Source of the DNA: an uncultured bacterium
GTDB lineage: Bacteria; Cyanobacteriota; Vampirovibrionia; Gastranaerophilales; Gastranaerophilaceae
Assembly: GCA_900551675.1 (NCBI GenBank)
Contig: URXH01000038.1
Coordinates: 1 to 16,491 of the forward strand
DNA length: 16,491 nucleotides
Reading direction: 5' to 3'
The translations under genes and the position numbers were made by a program. The notes under the pieces were generated by a model. That model searched no databases and was not told the origin of the DNA. It saw nothing but the letters and a program-made list of their open reading frames with translations. Shown in pieces: positions 6,631-13,301 of the stretch; the stretch's first letter is position 1, and each line of letters begins with the position of its first letter.

Positions 6631-7968
6631 TTATTCCTTAAGGAAAGATTCGTAATTTCTTGCCAGCAGGTGTGTTCTGACCTGATTGATTAAATCAAGC
6701 GCTACACCGACCATGATTATTAATGAAGTTGCTCCAATCCCCTGCAGAGTTTTAATGTTTGTAACATAGCTTGCAAGTGATGGAACAAGTGCAATAATAC
6801 CTAGTCCCATTGCTCCGATAAATGTTGTTTTGGTTAGAATTTTATCAAGAGCTTCAGCCGTTGGTCTGCCGGGTTTAATGCCCGGAATTGACGAACCGTA
6901 TTTCTTTAAGTTATCCGCAATATCTTTTGGCTGCATATTCGGCATAATTGAAGCATAGAAAAATGTTAATGCAACAATTAACAAGAAATACAGCACATAA
7001 TATGTTATACCGTCAGGACTTAACACCTGATTCAGGTGTATTACAACATTTTTAACAGCTTCACTTTTGAAATTAGCCTGCCCGACAAGACTTAAAACAG
7101 TCGAGGGGAAAAGCAGAATTGCAATAGCAAAGATAATCGGCATAACACCGCCCGGATTAAGTTTAAACGGAATAAAAGAATTCATACCGCCGTAAACTTT
7201 GTTTCCGACCTGTCTTTTAGGGTTGACAATAATAACTTTTCTTACAGCTTCCTGCATAATTACAATGAAAATCATTGCTGCAAAAAATATAAGAAGCAAT
7301 ACTGCAAGCCCCAGCTGCATCATAGAATTATGTGCAACGATCTGCGCAGTTCTTGATGCATAAATCGGAATACCTGATAAGATACCGATAAAGATGATTA
7401 AAGAACCGCCGTTTCCGATACCTTTTTCGGTAATAAGCTCCGAAATCCACATAACAAGCACCGAGCCTGCTGTTAATACCACAATCGAACTTATAAAGAA
7501 CATAAGCGGATTAACGTTAGGCAATACTGCGCCCGGTAAGTGGTGCAAATATAACATAAAGATTAAAGACTGAAATACCGCTAGCACAACCGTAAATACA
7601 CGCGTGTACTGGGATAATTTCCTTCTGCCTGCTTCACCTTCTTCTTTCTGCAGTTTTTCAAGCGATGGAATAACAACAGAAACAAGCTGGATAATAATCG
7701 ATGATGTGATGTAAGGTCCGATGCCAAGTGCAAATATTGAAACTTTTCCAAGAGCACCGCCTGAGAACAAATCCAAAAAGCCGATTATATTATTCCCCTG
7801 TGCGATATTTTGGAAAATCTGGTTATTTATACCGAATAAAGGCATCTGTACGCCAAATCTGAATGCAGCTATCATCAGGAACGTAAAAAGAATTTTTTCT
7901 TTCAAGCCTGATGCCTGCCACATTGACATCAAATCTTCGGTTGTAGGCATTTTCACTTTTGGTGCCAT
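6631..7968 (-). CDS. secY: Protein translocase subunit SecY
   Basis: 445 residues, the normal length for SecY, with the expected ten membrane helices. This is the central channel of the SecYEG translocon, moving unfolded proteins across or into the inner membrane. Diagnostic stretches are the plug and TM2 region 'DLFSGGALGKVSIFALGIGPYITSSIIIQL', followed by a charged loop 'LEKLQKEEGEAGRRKLSQYTR'. Further on come 'ITEKGIGNGGSLIIFIGI' (TM5), 'RQVGNKVYGG' and 'PLKLNPGGVMP'-type sequence ('FKLNPGGVMP'), and the C-terminal cytoplasmic 'NLKKYGSSIPGIKPGRPT' loop that meets SecA and the ribosome. The start codon shares one base with the rplO stop (TAATG), indicating translational coupling. The usual followers adk, map or infA are absent: two terminators come next. 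Confidence 0.97.
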   Translation of the reverse strand: MAPKVKMPTTEDLMSMWQASGLKEKILFTFLMIAAFRFGVQMPLFGINNQIFQNIAQGNNIIGFLDLFSGGALGKVSIFALGIGPYITSSIIIQLVSVVIPSLEKLQKEEGEAGRRKLSQYTRVFTVVLAVFQSLIFMLYLHHLPGAVLPNVNPLMFFISSIVVLTAGSVLVMWISELITEKGIGNGGSLIIFIGILSGIPIYASRTAQIVAHNSMMQLGLAVLLLIFFAAMIFIVIMQEAVRKVIIVNPKRQVGNKVYGGMNSFIPFKLNPGGVMPIIFAIAILLFPSTVLSLVGQANFKSEAVKNVVIHLNQVLSPDGITYYVLYFLLIVALTFFYASIMPNMQPKDIADNLKKYGSSIPGIKPGRPTAEALDKILTKTTFIGAMGLGIIALVPSLASYVTNIKTLQGIGATSLIIMVGVALDLINQVRTHLLARNYESFLKE

Positions 7969-8414
7969 TATACTAACTCAACCTTTCCGCCTGCTTTTTC
8001 AATTTTTTCTTTTGCTGATGGTGTTACATAACAAGCTTTTACAGTAACAGCGCCTTTTAATTCGCCGTTGCCTAAAACTCTTAAGCCGACACAAGAAGGT
8101 TGTACTCTTCCTGCTTCTTTCAAAATTTCAAGAGAAACTTCTTTCATGCCGTACTGGGCAATTCTGCCAACATTGATTTCAGCATATTGAAGCTGATTAA
8201 TAATTTTGAAGCCTTTCAATTTCGGCATCTGTCTGTAACCTGGCATCTGGCCGCCTTCAAAACCTCTTTTAGCAGAGCTTCCAGAACGCTGTCCTTCACC
8301 GTTATGACCGCGGCAGGAAGTTTTACCTCTGCCTGACGAACGGCCTCTTCCTACTCTTTTAATTTTATGTGTTGAACCTTCTGCAGGTCTTAAATCTTCT
8401 AATGTAATTGTCAT
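7968..8414 (-). CDS. rplO: 50S ribosomal protein L15 (uL15)
   Basis: 148 residues, typical for bacterial L15. The Gly/Arg-rich N-terminal tail 'HKIKRVGRGRSSGRGKTSCRGHNGEGQRSG' penetrates the rRNA. The globular C-terminal half ends 'VKACYVTPSAKEKIEKAGGKVELV', matching the conserved L15 signature. It is a late-assembly protein of the large subunit. The start at 8414 has AGGA 9 nt upstream. It lies between rpmD and secY as in most bacteria, and its stop overlaps the secY start. Confidence 0.97.
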   Translation of the reverse strand: MTITLEDLRPAEGSTHKIKRVGRGRSSGRGKTSCRGHNGEGQRSGSSAKRGFEGGQMPGYRQMPKLKGFKIINQLQYAEINVGRIAQYGMKEVSLEILKEAGRVQPSCVGLRVLGNGELKGAVTVKACYVTPSAKEKIEKAGGKVELV

Positions 8415-8512
8415 TTTTTTATTTCCTTTCTTACTCGCTTTCGCTTACGCAATACCGGAAGAACAGAGGTCATAATTTCAAGAATTAAACTGTTTTTGCC
8501 AATTTCCTTCAT
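8411..8512 (-). CDS. Possible 33-residue ORF between rpmD and rplO
   Basis: An ATG-initiated frame on the minus strand encoding 33 residues (MKEIGKNSLILEIM..., with a basic tail LRKRKRVRKEIKK). Its TGA overlaps the rplO ATG as ATGA, the usual geometry of translational coupling. Against it, the only Shine-Dalgarno-like GGAGG is 2 nt from the ATG, and the start lies in an arm of an inverted repeat. No family is recognised. It may be a chance frame in a repeat-bearing spacer. Confidence 0.2.
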   Translation of the reverse strand: MKEIGKNSLILEIMTSVLPVLRKRKRVRKEIKK

Positions 8513-8528
8513 GACCTCCGAGCTTCTT
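8459..8528. repeat. Inverted repeat in the rpmD-rplO spacer
   Basis: GAGGTCAT (8466-8473) and ATGACCTC (8511-8518) are perfect 8-bp arms with a 37-nt loop. They extend with AAGAA (8459-8463) and TTCTT (8524-8528), so the element spans almost the whole spacer. It could fold in the operon mRNA, or be a small palindromic insertion in the ribosomal operon. Confidence 0.5.
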
Positions 8529-8718
8529 ATTCTACTATTTGAACTAAATGAGGCACTTTGTTAACCATGCCTAAAATAGTTGCACTGTTGTAGTGTTCTA
8601 CTACCTGATTTTGTTTTTTCAAACCTAAACCTGCAACAACCTTGCGTTGAGCTTCAGAAGCTCCGATAAGGCTTCTTACAAGTTTAATCTTTATTTGTTT
8701 TAATTCTGTTTTTGCCAT
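8527..8718 (-). CDS. rpmD: 50S ribosomal protein L30 (uL30)
   Basis: 63 residues, the usual length of bacterial L30. It shows the diagnostic 'IKLVRSLIGASEAQRKVVAGLGLKKQNQVVEH' with the conserved loop and the C-terminal 'GMVNKVPHLVQIVE'. It is a small component of the large subunit. The start at 8718 has GGAA 8 nt upstream. It is in the usual rpsE-rpmD-rplO order, but the spacers on both sides are over 110 nt, unusually long for this operon. Photosynthetic cyanobacteria and plastids generally lack L30, so its presence fits a non-photosynthetic sister lineage. Confidence 0.95.
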   Translation of the reverse strand: MAKTELKQIKIKLVRSLIGASEAQRKVVAGLGLKKQNQVVEHYNSATILGMVNKVPHLVQIVE

Positions 8719-8753
8719 TTTGTTATTTCCTTTTTTATATTTTATTTATTACA

Positions 8754-8792
8754 GTTAATATGTGAATAGGTTAACAGGTGAATAAGTTCATT
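8754..8792. repeat. GAATAGG-type intergenic repeat, copy 2
   Basis: Between rpsE and rpmD. It contains TGTGAATAGG, TTAACAGG and TGAATAAGTTC, related to the stretch at 2077-2110. It has no coding potential and lengthens a spacer that is normally short. Confidence 0.45.
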
Positions 8793-8835
8793 ACGTTAAA
8801 TATTCTGCACTGCTGTCTTCCTATCATTAGAGCAT

Positions 8836-9504
8836 TTAGTTAAGCAATTCCGCCATTGTCAAACCGCGTTTTTTAGCAACTTCATTGAATGGTGTAAGAG
8901 CTTTTAATGCTTCTAAAGTAGCGTTTGCAGCATTAAGAGGTGCTTTTGACCCTAATGATTTTGCTAAGATATTTTCAATACCTGCAAGTTCAAGAACTAA
9001 ACGAACTGCACCGCCTGCAATAATACCTGTACCTTGTGAAGCAGGTTTAAGCATAACAGAACCGGCTCCTGAACGTCCTGTAATCGGATGAGGAATAGTT
9101 GTTTTGAAGATAGGAACTGTGATAAGATTTTTTCTTCCATCAGCAATAGCCTTTTGAATAGCAATGATAACTTCGGAAGCTTTTGCACATCCTACACCTA
9201 CCTGGCCTTTTTTGTTTCCTACAATAACGATTGCACGGAAGCTTAATTTTTTACCGCCTTTAACAACTTTAGTTACACGGCTGATTTGAACAACACGCTC
9301 AATCCATTCTGATTGTGGTTTTTCTTCTGTTGTTTCAATTTTTTGTTTTTTGCCGCGCCCGCGTCTTTGACCGCGTGCAGGTCTTTCTTCAGCAGATTCT
9401 TCAACAGTTTCAGAAGCGGTTTCTTCAACTGCTTGTGCTGATGTATCTTCTGTTTCAACAGAAGTTTCTTCTACTGTAATTTCGTCTTTGTTTTCTAAAT
9501 CCAT
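8836..9504 (-). CDS. rpsE: 30S ribosomal protein S5 (uS5) with N-terminal extension
   Basis: 222 residues; the conserved S5 core begins near residue 64 ('[34 protein letters not shown]') and runs to the end. It includes '[29 protein letters not shown]', and the core strongly resembles cyanobacterial S5. S5 shapes the mRNA entry site and helps decoding accuracy. Residues 1-40 are an added, highly acidic Glu/Thr/Ser/Val segment, followed by a basic '[15 protein letters not shown]' patch (41-55). Typical S5 is about 165-175 residues, so about 50 are extra. The ATG at 9504 has AAAGG about 9 nt upstream, and the frame holds no better start at the core. It is the first gene of this ribosomal fragment, with its own promoter. 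Confidence 0.96.
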   Translation of the reverse strand: MDLENKDEITVEETSVETEDTSAQAVEETASETVEESAEERPARGQRRGRGKKQKIETTEEKPQSEWIERVVQISRVTKVVKGGKKLSFRAIVIVGNKKGQVGVGCAKASEVIIAIQKAIADGRKNLITVPIFKTTIPHPITGRSGAGSVMLKPASQGTGIIAGGAVRLVLELAGIENILAKSLGSKAPLNAANATLEALKALTPFNEVAKKRGLTMAELLN

Positions 9505-9531
9505 TGATTTTTACCTTTCGTTTAACTTGTC

Positions 9532-9552
9532 ATTCTGAACTGGTTTCAGAAT
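9532..9552. repeat. ATTCTGAA palindrome in the rpsE leader
   Basis: ATTCTGAA (9532-9539) and TTCAGAAT (9545-9552) are perfect 8-bp arms with a 5-nt loop, within GTCATTCTGAACTGGTTTCAGAATCT. I recall palindromes very like this as dispersed repeats in several bacterial phyla. Here it lies in the transcribed leader of rpsE, about 30 nt before the start codon, so it could also affect translation. Confidence 0.55.
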
Positions 9553-9610
9553 CTAATTTCTATTAAATTAACGAATACACCACAAAATAAAGCTGATTAA
9601 AGCCTATGGT

Positions 9611-9639
9611 AAAATATTCGTGAGTAACTTTTCTGACAA
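9611..9639 (-). promoter_or_regulatory. Promoter of the rpsE-rpmD-rplO-secY operon
   Basis: On the minus strand, TTGTCA (9634-9639, 5/6) is followed by a 17-nt spacer and TATTTT (9611-9616, 4/6). Transcription would start near 9604, giving a leader of about 100 nt that contains the 9532-9552 hairpin. This supports an independent transcript starting at rpsE. Confidence 0.6.
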
Positions 9640-9677
9640 ATTTAATTATTACCTAAAAAAAGATATTTTGCAAGCGG

Positions 9678-10217
9678 TTATATTTGTCCGGCTTTAACTT
9701 CGTTTACAAATTCGTCAAAAGATACATGTTTTGCATTATTCCTTTTAAGAAATTTTTTAAATTTAGGCATGTCAATGTCTGCTAAATCTTTATAAACTTT
9801 AGCATTGCAAAGATGTGCAGGGAAATTTTCTTCATAAGCTTTACCGGCAAGTTTCCAAATTCGAACTAAATTGGGGATAAAGTTTTTTATATTATACAAT
9901 GTAAGTTTTATTTTATCCTTACCTGTAAATACAAGCATAGGAAGATTTGTAAGCGTATCATAACTTATCAGATTATGGCGGACAGCGTTATTAATAACCC
10001 ATCTTTGCGATGTCTGCTCTTTTGAAGCAACTTTTTTCAAATGATCCCAGAAATTAGATTGTTCAAAGGATTCAGCCCTGAATACAGTATTATTTCTGCA
10101 AAAATCCTTGAAGTTTTTAGCAAAATAAACAAATTCCTGTGGAGATGTTTTTACAACTCTGATAGAAGTAAAATTCTGATTAAATCTATGTTGATTTATG
10201 CTGCTATCTACTTTCAT
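9678..10217 (-). CDS. Hypothetical protein, lineage-type N-terminus
   Basis: 179 residues; no domain recognised. The N-terminus 'NQNFTSIRVVKTSPQEFVYFAKNF' resembles the small 'FTSI/FKSI' proteins frequent in Gastranaerophilales genomes, and the start of the gene at 12631-13005 shows a similar 'FTAKF'. The rest is basic, mixed helical, with several Phe/Tyr/Trp residues and a C-terminal helical part 'DMPKFKKFLKRNNAKHVSFDEFVNEVKAG'. No signal peptide or membrane segment. The ATG at 10217 has AAGGA 5 nt upstream, a good ribosome binding site. It lies 45 nt after the phosphomannomutase stop on the same strand, so the two may be co-transcribed, although a candidate promoter lies between them. Confidence 0.7.
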   Translation of the reverse strand: MKVDSSINQHRFNQNFTSIRVVKTSPQEFVYFAKNFKDFCRNNTVFRAESFEQSNFWDHLKKVASKEQTSQRWVINNAVRHNLISYDTLTNLPMLVFTGKDKIKLTLYNIKNFIPNLVRIWKLAGKAYEENFPAHLCNAKVYKDLADIDMPKFKKFLKRNNAKHVSFDEFVNEVKAGQI

Positions 10218-10243
10218 AAGATTCCTTTAGTAAGTTAAAAAAT

Positions 10244-10271
10244 AATATAATCCAAATTTTTGTTACTTCAA
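10244..10271 (-). promoter_or_regulatory. Candidate promoter of the 179-residue hypothetical gene
   Basis: TTGAAG (10266-10271, inside the end of the phosphomannomutase gene), a 16-nt spacer and TATATT (10244-10249) on the minus strand. Moderate match in AT-rich DNA. Confidence 0.35.
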
Positions 10272-11714
10272 AATATTTTCAAGTGTATTAATCATACAGG
10301 ACTTAAATCTGTTGCATTCTTCTTTGTTTTTTGCTTCAAATCTAAGCGTAAAAACAGGCTCCGTATTGCTCTGCCTTATCAGCGCAAATCCGCCGTCAAA
10401 AACTATTCTCATGCCGTCAAGAGTAATTATTTCTTTAATATCTGAACCAAACATATTTCTGTTGCTTTCTACACACTGTTTGAATTTTTCAAGCACTTCT
10501 TTTTTCTTTTCATTCGGGCACGGGAAGCGGACTTCTGGCGAAGAACAAACTTCATCAAAAGGTTTGAGCATATCAGAAATTTTGAAATTTGGATTAACTT
10601 TTTTATGCTTCGAAATAATTTCAATAATTCTGCATCCGGCATAAATTGCATCATCAAAGCCGTAGTATCTGTCTTTAAAGAATGTATGACCGCTCATTTC
10701 GCCTGCAAGAAGAGCATTTGTCTCTTTCATTTTATCTTTAATAAATCCGTGTCCGGTTTTGCACATAACGGCATTTCCGCCGAGTTTATTAATTTGGTCA
10801 TAGAGCACCTGCGAGCATTTTACTTCGCTGACAACAGTCGGACAGGTACCTGTTTTTTTGCAATCTTCAATCAGATCTATTGCGTAAATTAAAAGTAATT
10901 TGTCGCCGGTTAAAAATTTTCCATCTTCATCAATAATTCCTATTCTGTCGCTGTCGCCGTCATAGGCTATTCCGACATCTGCATTATTTTCAACTACAAC
11001 TTCTTTAAGTGTGTCAAGTGTTTTTTCAACACTCGGATTAGGGTGATGATTTGGGAAAGTACCGTCAGGCTTTGAGAACAATTCTATAACATCACACCCG
11101 AGTTTTCTGTAAAGTTCAGGTCCGACAACACCTCCTGTTGCGTTTGCACTGTCAACTACAACTTTAACCCCTTCTCCTTTTTTACCGAAACGTTTTTCCA
11201 TATCTTTGATGTAGTCAGGAATTATATCATATTGTCTTACAGCAGAACTGCTGACCTGACTTGATGAAGGATTATCTATCCATTGCTTAAATGTTACGTC
11301 TTTTACTTCAGCAATTTGTTTTTCTGTAAGCGTTCTTTTGTTGTAAGTCATTTTTAAACCGTTGTATTCTTTCGGATTATGGCTTGCAGTAATAATTGCA
11401 GCAGCAATAATATTATATCCCGGAATTCCGGCAACTTCAGAATAATACCCGATAGGAGTAGGGGCAAGACCGAGCTGTATGACATTTGCCCCGGTAGAAG
11501 TTATACCTTCCGTTAATGCTTTTTCCAGTGCAGGAGAATGAAGTCTTGCATCTCTTGTGATAGTAATCCACATATCAGATTCTTTTTTACCTGACTGTTG
11601 TTTTAACCATTCAACAAAACCGCGTCCTGTATTGAAAAAAAGCTCCTCTGTGATATCTTCTCCGTAAATTCCTCTTATATCATTTTTGCCGAATGCATGT
11701 TCATATTTTTTCAT
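10263..11714 (-). CDS. Phosphomannomutase/phosphoglucomutase
   Basis: 483 residues from the ATG at 11714. That start is chosen because GGGGAG lies 8 nt upstream and family homology begins there with 'FGKNDIRGIYGEDI'; a longer frame would run through the promoter. It is an alpha-D-phosphohexomutase interconverting hexose 1- and 6-phosphates (Man and/or Glc) for cell-envelope sugar synthesis or glycogen metabolism. All four signature elements are present: the phosphoserine loop TASHNP (109-114, Ser111), the Mg-binding DGDSDR (252-257), the sugar-specificity loop GEMSGH (338-343) and the phosphate-binding RQSNTEP (447-453). The 'FPNHHPNPSVEKTL' stretch and the length fit the AlgC/ManB PMM-PGM group better than GlmM. 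Substrate preference is not decided by sequence. Divergent from the sugar permease gene through a shared promoter. Confidence 0.92.
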   Translation of the reverse strand: MKKYEHAFGKNDIRGIYGEDITEELFFNTGRGFVEWLKQQSGKKESDMWITITRDARLHSPALEKALTEGITSTGANVIQLGLAPTPIGYYSEVAGIPGYNIIAAAIITASHNPKEYNGLKMTYNKRTLTEKQIAEVKDVTFKQWIDNPSSSQVSSSAVRQYDIIPDYIKDMEKRFGKKGEGVKVVVDSANATGGVVGPELYRKLGCDVIELFSKPDGTFPNHHPNPSVEKTLDTLKEVVVENNADVGIAYDGDSDRIGIIDEDGKFLTGDKLLLIYAIDLIEDCKKTGTCPTVVSEVKCSQVLYDQINKLGGNAVMCKTGHGFIKDKMKETNALLAGEMSGHTFFKDRYYGFDDAIYAGCRIIEIISKHKKVNPNFKISDMLKPFDEVCSSPEVRFPCPNEKKKEVLEKFKQCVESNRNMFGSDIKEIITLDGMRIVFDGGFALIRQSNTEPVFTLRFEAKNKEECNRFKSCMINTLENILK

Positions 11715-11728
11715 ATTAAGTTCTCCCC

Positions 11729-11750
11729 TTATAATTATTGTATAATTATA
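11729..11750. promoter_or_regulatory. Symmetrical divergent promoter
   Basis: TATAATTATA (11741-11750) is a perfect palindrome. It gives TATAAT on the plus strand (11741-11746) for the permease and TATAAT on the minus strand (11745-11750) for the phosphomannomutase. On the minus side TTGCCA (11766-11771) is a 5/6 -35, though 15 nt away from this -10. The plus side has no clear -35. TATAATTAT occurs twice (11730-11738 and 11741-11749), 11 bp apart. The overlapping stretch 11729-11743 also resembles a PerR/Fur-type 7-1-7 box (12 of 14 positions against TTATAAT-N-ATTATAA), which is weak evidence in DNA this AT-rich. Confidence 0.6.
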
Positions 11751-11752
11751 GC

Positions 11753-12634
11753 ATGAAAAATTTTTTGGCAAATTTATCTGATAACGAACGATTTACAGGC
11801 TGGATTTTTATTCTCCCTGCACTTATCGGAACATTAATTTTTATTGTAATTCCTGTTATTTGTTCGTTCGGGTTAAGTTTTGCAAAATGGGATCTGCTAA
11901 ATCCTATTCAGTTTGCCGGTTTGAACAACTATAAAGAAATATTTTCTGACGCTCTTTTTTACAAAATACTTTGGAATACTATAGTATTTGCATTATCAAC
12001 ATCAATTTTCGGAGTGATTATTCCTCTTATTCTTGCCTGTATTTTAAATTCAAAGATAAGAGGGGCTGAATTTTATAAAACTGCTTATTTTTTGCCGTTT
12101 ATAACACCTATGGTTGTTATTGGTGTCGTTTGGGAATGGATTTTTGATCCTAATATCGGTTTTTTAAATCATATCTTACATGTGCACATAAACTGGCTTT
12201 ATGACACGCATTATGCAATGCCGGCACTGATAATAGTTTCTGTATGGAAACTTATCGGGTATAACATGCTGATATTTTTAACAGGATTATCAGGAATTTC
12301 CCAAAGTTTATTTGAAGCTGCAAAAATTGACGGCGCAACTCCTTTTCAGACATTTAAAAATGTTACTGTTCCAATGCTTTCACCTACAATATTTTTTGTT
12401 GTTATTATAACGGCAATCAGCTCTTTTCAAGTTTTTGACTTGATTTATTTAATGACGCAGGGTGGACCTTTTGACAGTACTAATGTTCTTGTTTATGCAA
12501 TTTATAAAAATGCTTTTGAATATTTTAACGCAGGCAAGGCATCAGCCATTGCCTACGTGCTATTTATGATTATCTTAGTGCTAACCTTAATACAGTGGAA
12601 TTTTAGAAAAAAACTTGTTTATAACGAAGATTAA
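11753..12634 (+). CDS. Sugar ABC transporter permease, MalF/UgpA type
   Basis: 293 residues from the ATG at 11753; an in-frame TTG at 11738 would place the start inside the promoter. Six membrane helices, the first at about residues 17-40 ('GWIFILPALIGTLIFIVIPVI'). The EAA motif for docking to the ATPase is clear: 'EAAKIDGATPFQTFKNVTVP' (188-207). The 'ILPALIG' start and 'GGPFDSTNVLVYAIYKNAF' stretch are typical of the MalF/UgpA/LacF half of a heterodimeric carbohydrate importer. The expected partners (MalG-type permease, binding protein, ATPase) are not in the window, so it must pair with products from elsewhere. The -10 ends 6 nt before the ATG and there is no Shine-Dalgarno, so the mRNA is probably leaderless. 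Its TAA overlaps the stop of the gene on the other strand. Confidence 0.9.
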   Translation: MKNFLANLSDNERFTGWIFILPALIGTLIFIVIPVICSFGLSFAKWDLLNPIQFAGLNNYKEIFSDALFYKILWNTIVFALSTSIFGVIIPLILACILNSKIRGAEFYKTAYFLPFITPMVVIGVVWEWIFDPNIGFLNHILHVHINWLYDTHYAMPALIIVSVWKLIGYNMLIFLTGLSGISQSLFEAAKIDGATPFQTFKNVTVPMLSPTIFFVVIITAISSFQVFDLIYLMTQGGPFDSTNVLVYAIYKNAFEYFNAGKASAIAYVLFMIILVLTLIQWNFRKKLVYNED

Positions 12635-13005
12635 ACAGTGTAGTTTTTCATGATATCTTCTGCTTTAACGCTGTTTGTTACGTTTCCACCTATAAGTTTT
12701 CTGAACTTACGTCCCAGTTCACCGAGTTCAATTATCCCGTTAAATGAGGTTTTAGCAGGAGATTCATCTCCATAGTTAGTTACAGATTTTTTCCCAAGAC
12801 TGAAATTTGAAAATATTCCTGATGGAGTTTCTCCATGAATTAATAAAATATCGCCCTTATTTGCGTTTTTAATATTATGCAGAGCGCTGTCTAAAGTGCC
12901 GAGCTGTTTAGTTTCTTTTGCATATTCTACAACTTCTCTAAATGCTCTGTTAGGTACAAATTTTGCAGTAAATGCAGGATGATTGCATGTCTTTTGAATT
13001 TCCAT
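12631..13005 (-). CDS. Hypothetical protein, lineage-type N-terminus
   Basis: 124 residues from the ATG at 13005, chosen because GGAGG lies 8 nt upstream; a TTG five codons earlier overlaps that ribosome binding site. The N-terminus 'HPAFTAKFVPNRAFREVVEYAKE' is a variant of the 'FTxxF' start seen in small Gastranaerophilales proteins. The middle 'NANKGDILLIHGETPSGIFSNFSLGKKSV' is predicted beta-rich, and the tail is basic and helical ('LGRKFRKLIGG'). No domain, signal peptide or membrane segment recognised. Its stop codon shares the palindrome TTAA (12631-12634) with the permease stop on the other strand. Function unknown. Confidence 0.7.
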   Translation of the reverse strand: MEIQKTCNHPAFTAKFVPNRAFREVVEYAKETKQLGTLDSALHNIKNANKGDILLIHGETPSGIFSNFSLGKKSVTNYGDESPAKTSFNGIIELGELGRKFRKLIGGNVTNSVKAEDIMKNYTV

Positions 13006-13064
13006 ATAATATACCTCCAAGTCTTGTTTTTTATAAAATATCCATAAATAAAAATTTTTGCTGT

Positions 13065-13094
13065 TTGATAAACTTTTGTTACAAAATTTATTTA
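13065..13094 (+). promoter_or_regulatory. Candidate promoter with internal palindrome
   Basis: TTGATA (13065-13070) and, 18 nt on, TATTTA (13089-13094) form a weak promoter pair in front of the small gene at 13154. Between them lies the perfect palindrome TTTTGT-T-ACAAAA (13074-13086), placed as a repressor operator would be. Weak evidence in AT-rich sequence. Confidence 0.25.
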
Positions 13095-13153
13095 TTTGTT
13101 AAAGAATTAAAAAAACATTCCGTATTAAATAAAAGTGATAGGGAGTGTTAATC

Positions 13154-13294
13154 ATGTTTGAAGATTTAAAAAAAGAAAAAATAGTTGTTGAGATAACAAA
13201 TCTTGTGGAAAAAGCCGAAAAAACGCAACAAGATATTGATTCTTACTGCGAGTTTATGAAAGGTGTAATATTAAATACATCAGGATTAAACTAA
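13154..13294 (+). CDS. 46-residue small protein
   Basis: Begins MFEDLKKEKIVVEITNLVEK and ends GVILNTSGLN. It is short but well supported by a strong ribosome binding site, GGGAG 8 nt before the ATG. Composition is charged and helical (Lys/Glu-rich, likely a single amphipathic helix over residues 3-36), with one cysteine (Cys32) and no membrane segment. No family recognised. It sits 42 nt upstream of the CoA-disulfide-reductase-like gene on the same strand, but that gene has its own -10 in the gap. The two may be partly co-transcribed, and nothing shows a shared function. Confidence 0.6.
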   Translation: MFEDLKKEKIVVEITNLVEKAEKTQQDIDSYCEFMKGVILNTSGLN

Positions 13295-13301
13295 CAGCGT
13301 G

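Noticed and set aside
7721..8047. Plus-strand 108-codon frame across secY and rplO
   Set aside because: It is antisense to two certain housekeeping genes, with no ribosome binding site or family match.
10312..10644. Plus-strand 110-codon frame inside the phosphomannomutase gene
   Set aside because: It is antisense to a gene with all four family motifs, lacks a recognisable domain, and is an expected shadow frame.
11738..11752. In-frame TTG start giving the permease five extra residues
   Set aside because: The codons would lie on the -10 palindrome itself; the ATG at 11753 is the natural start.
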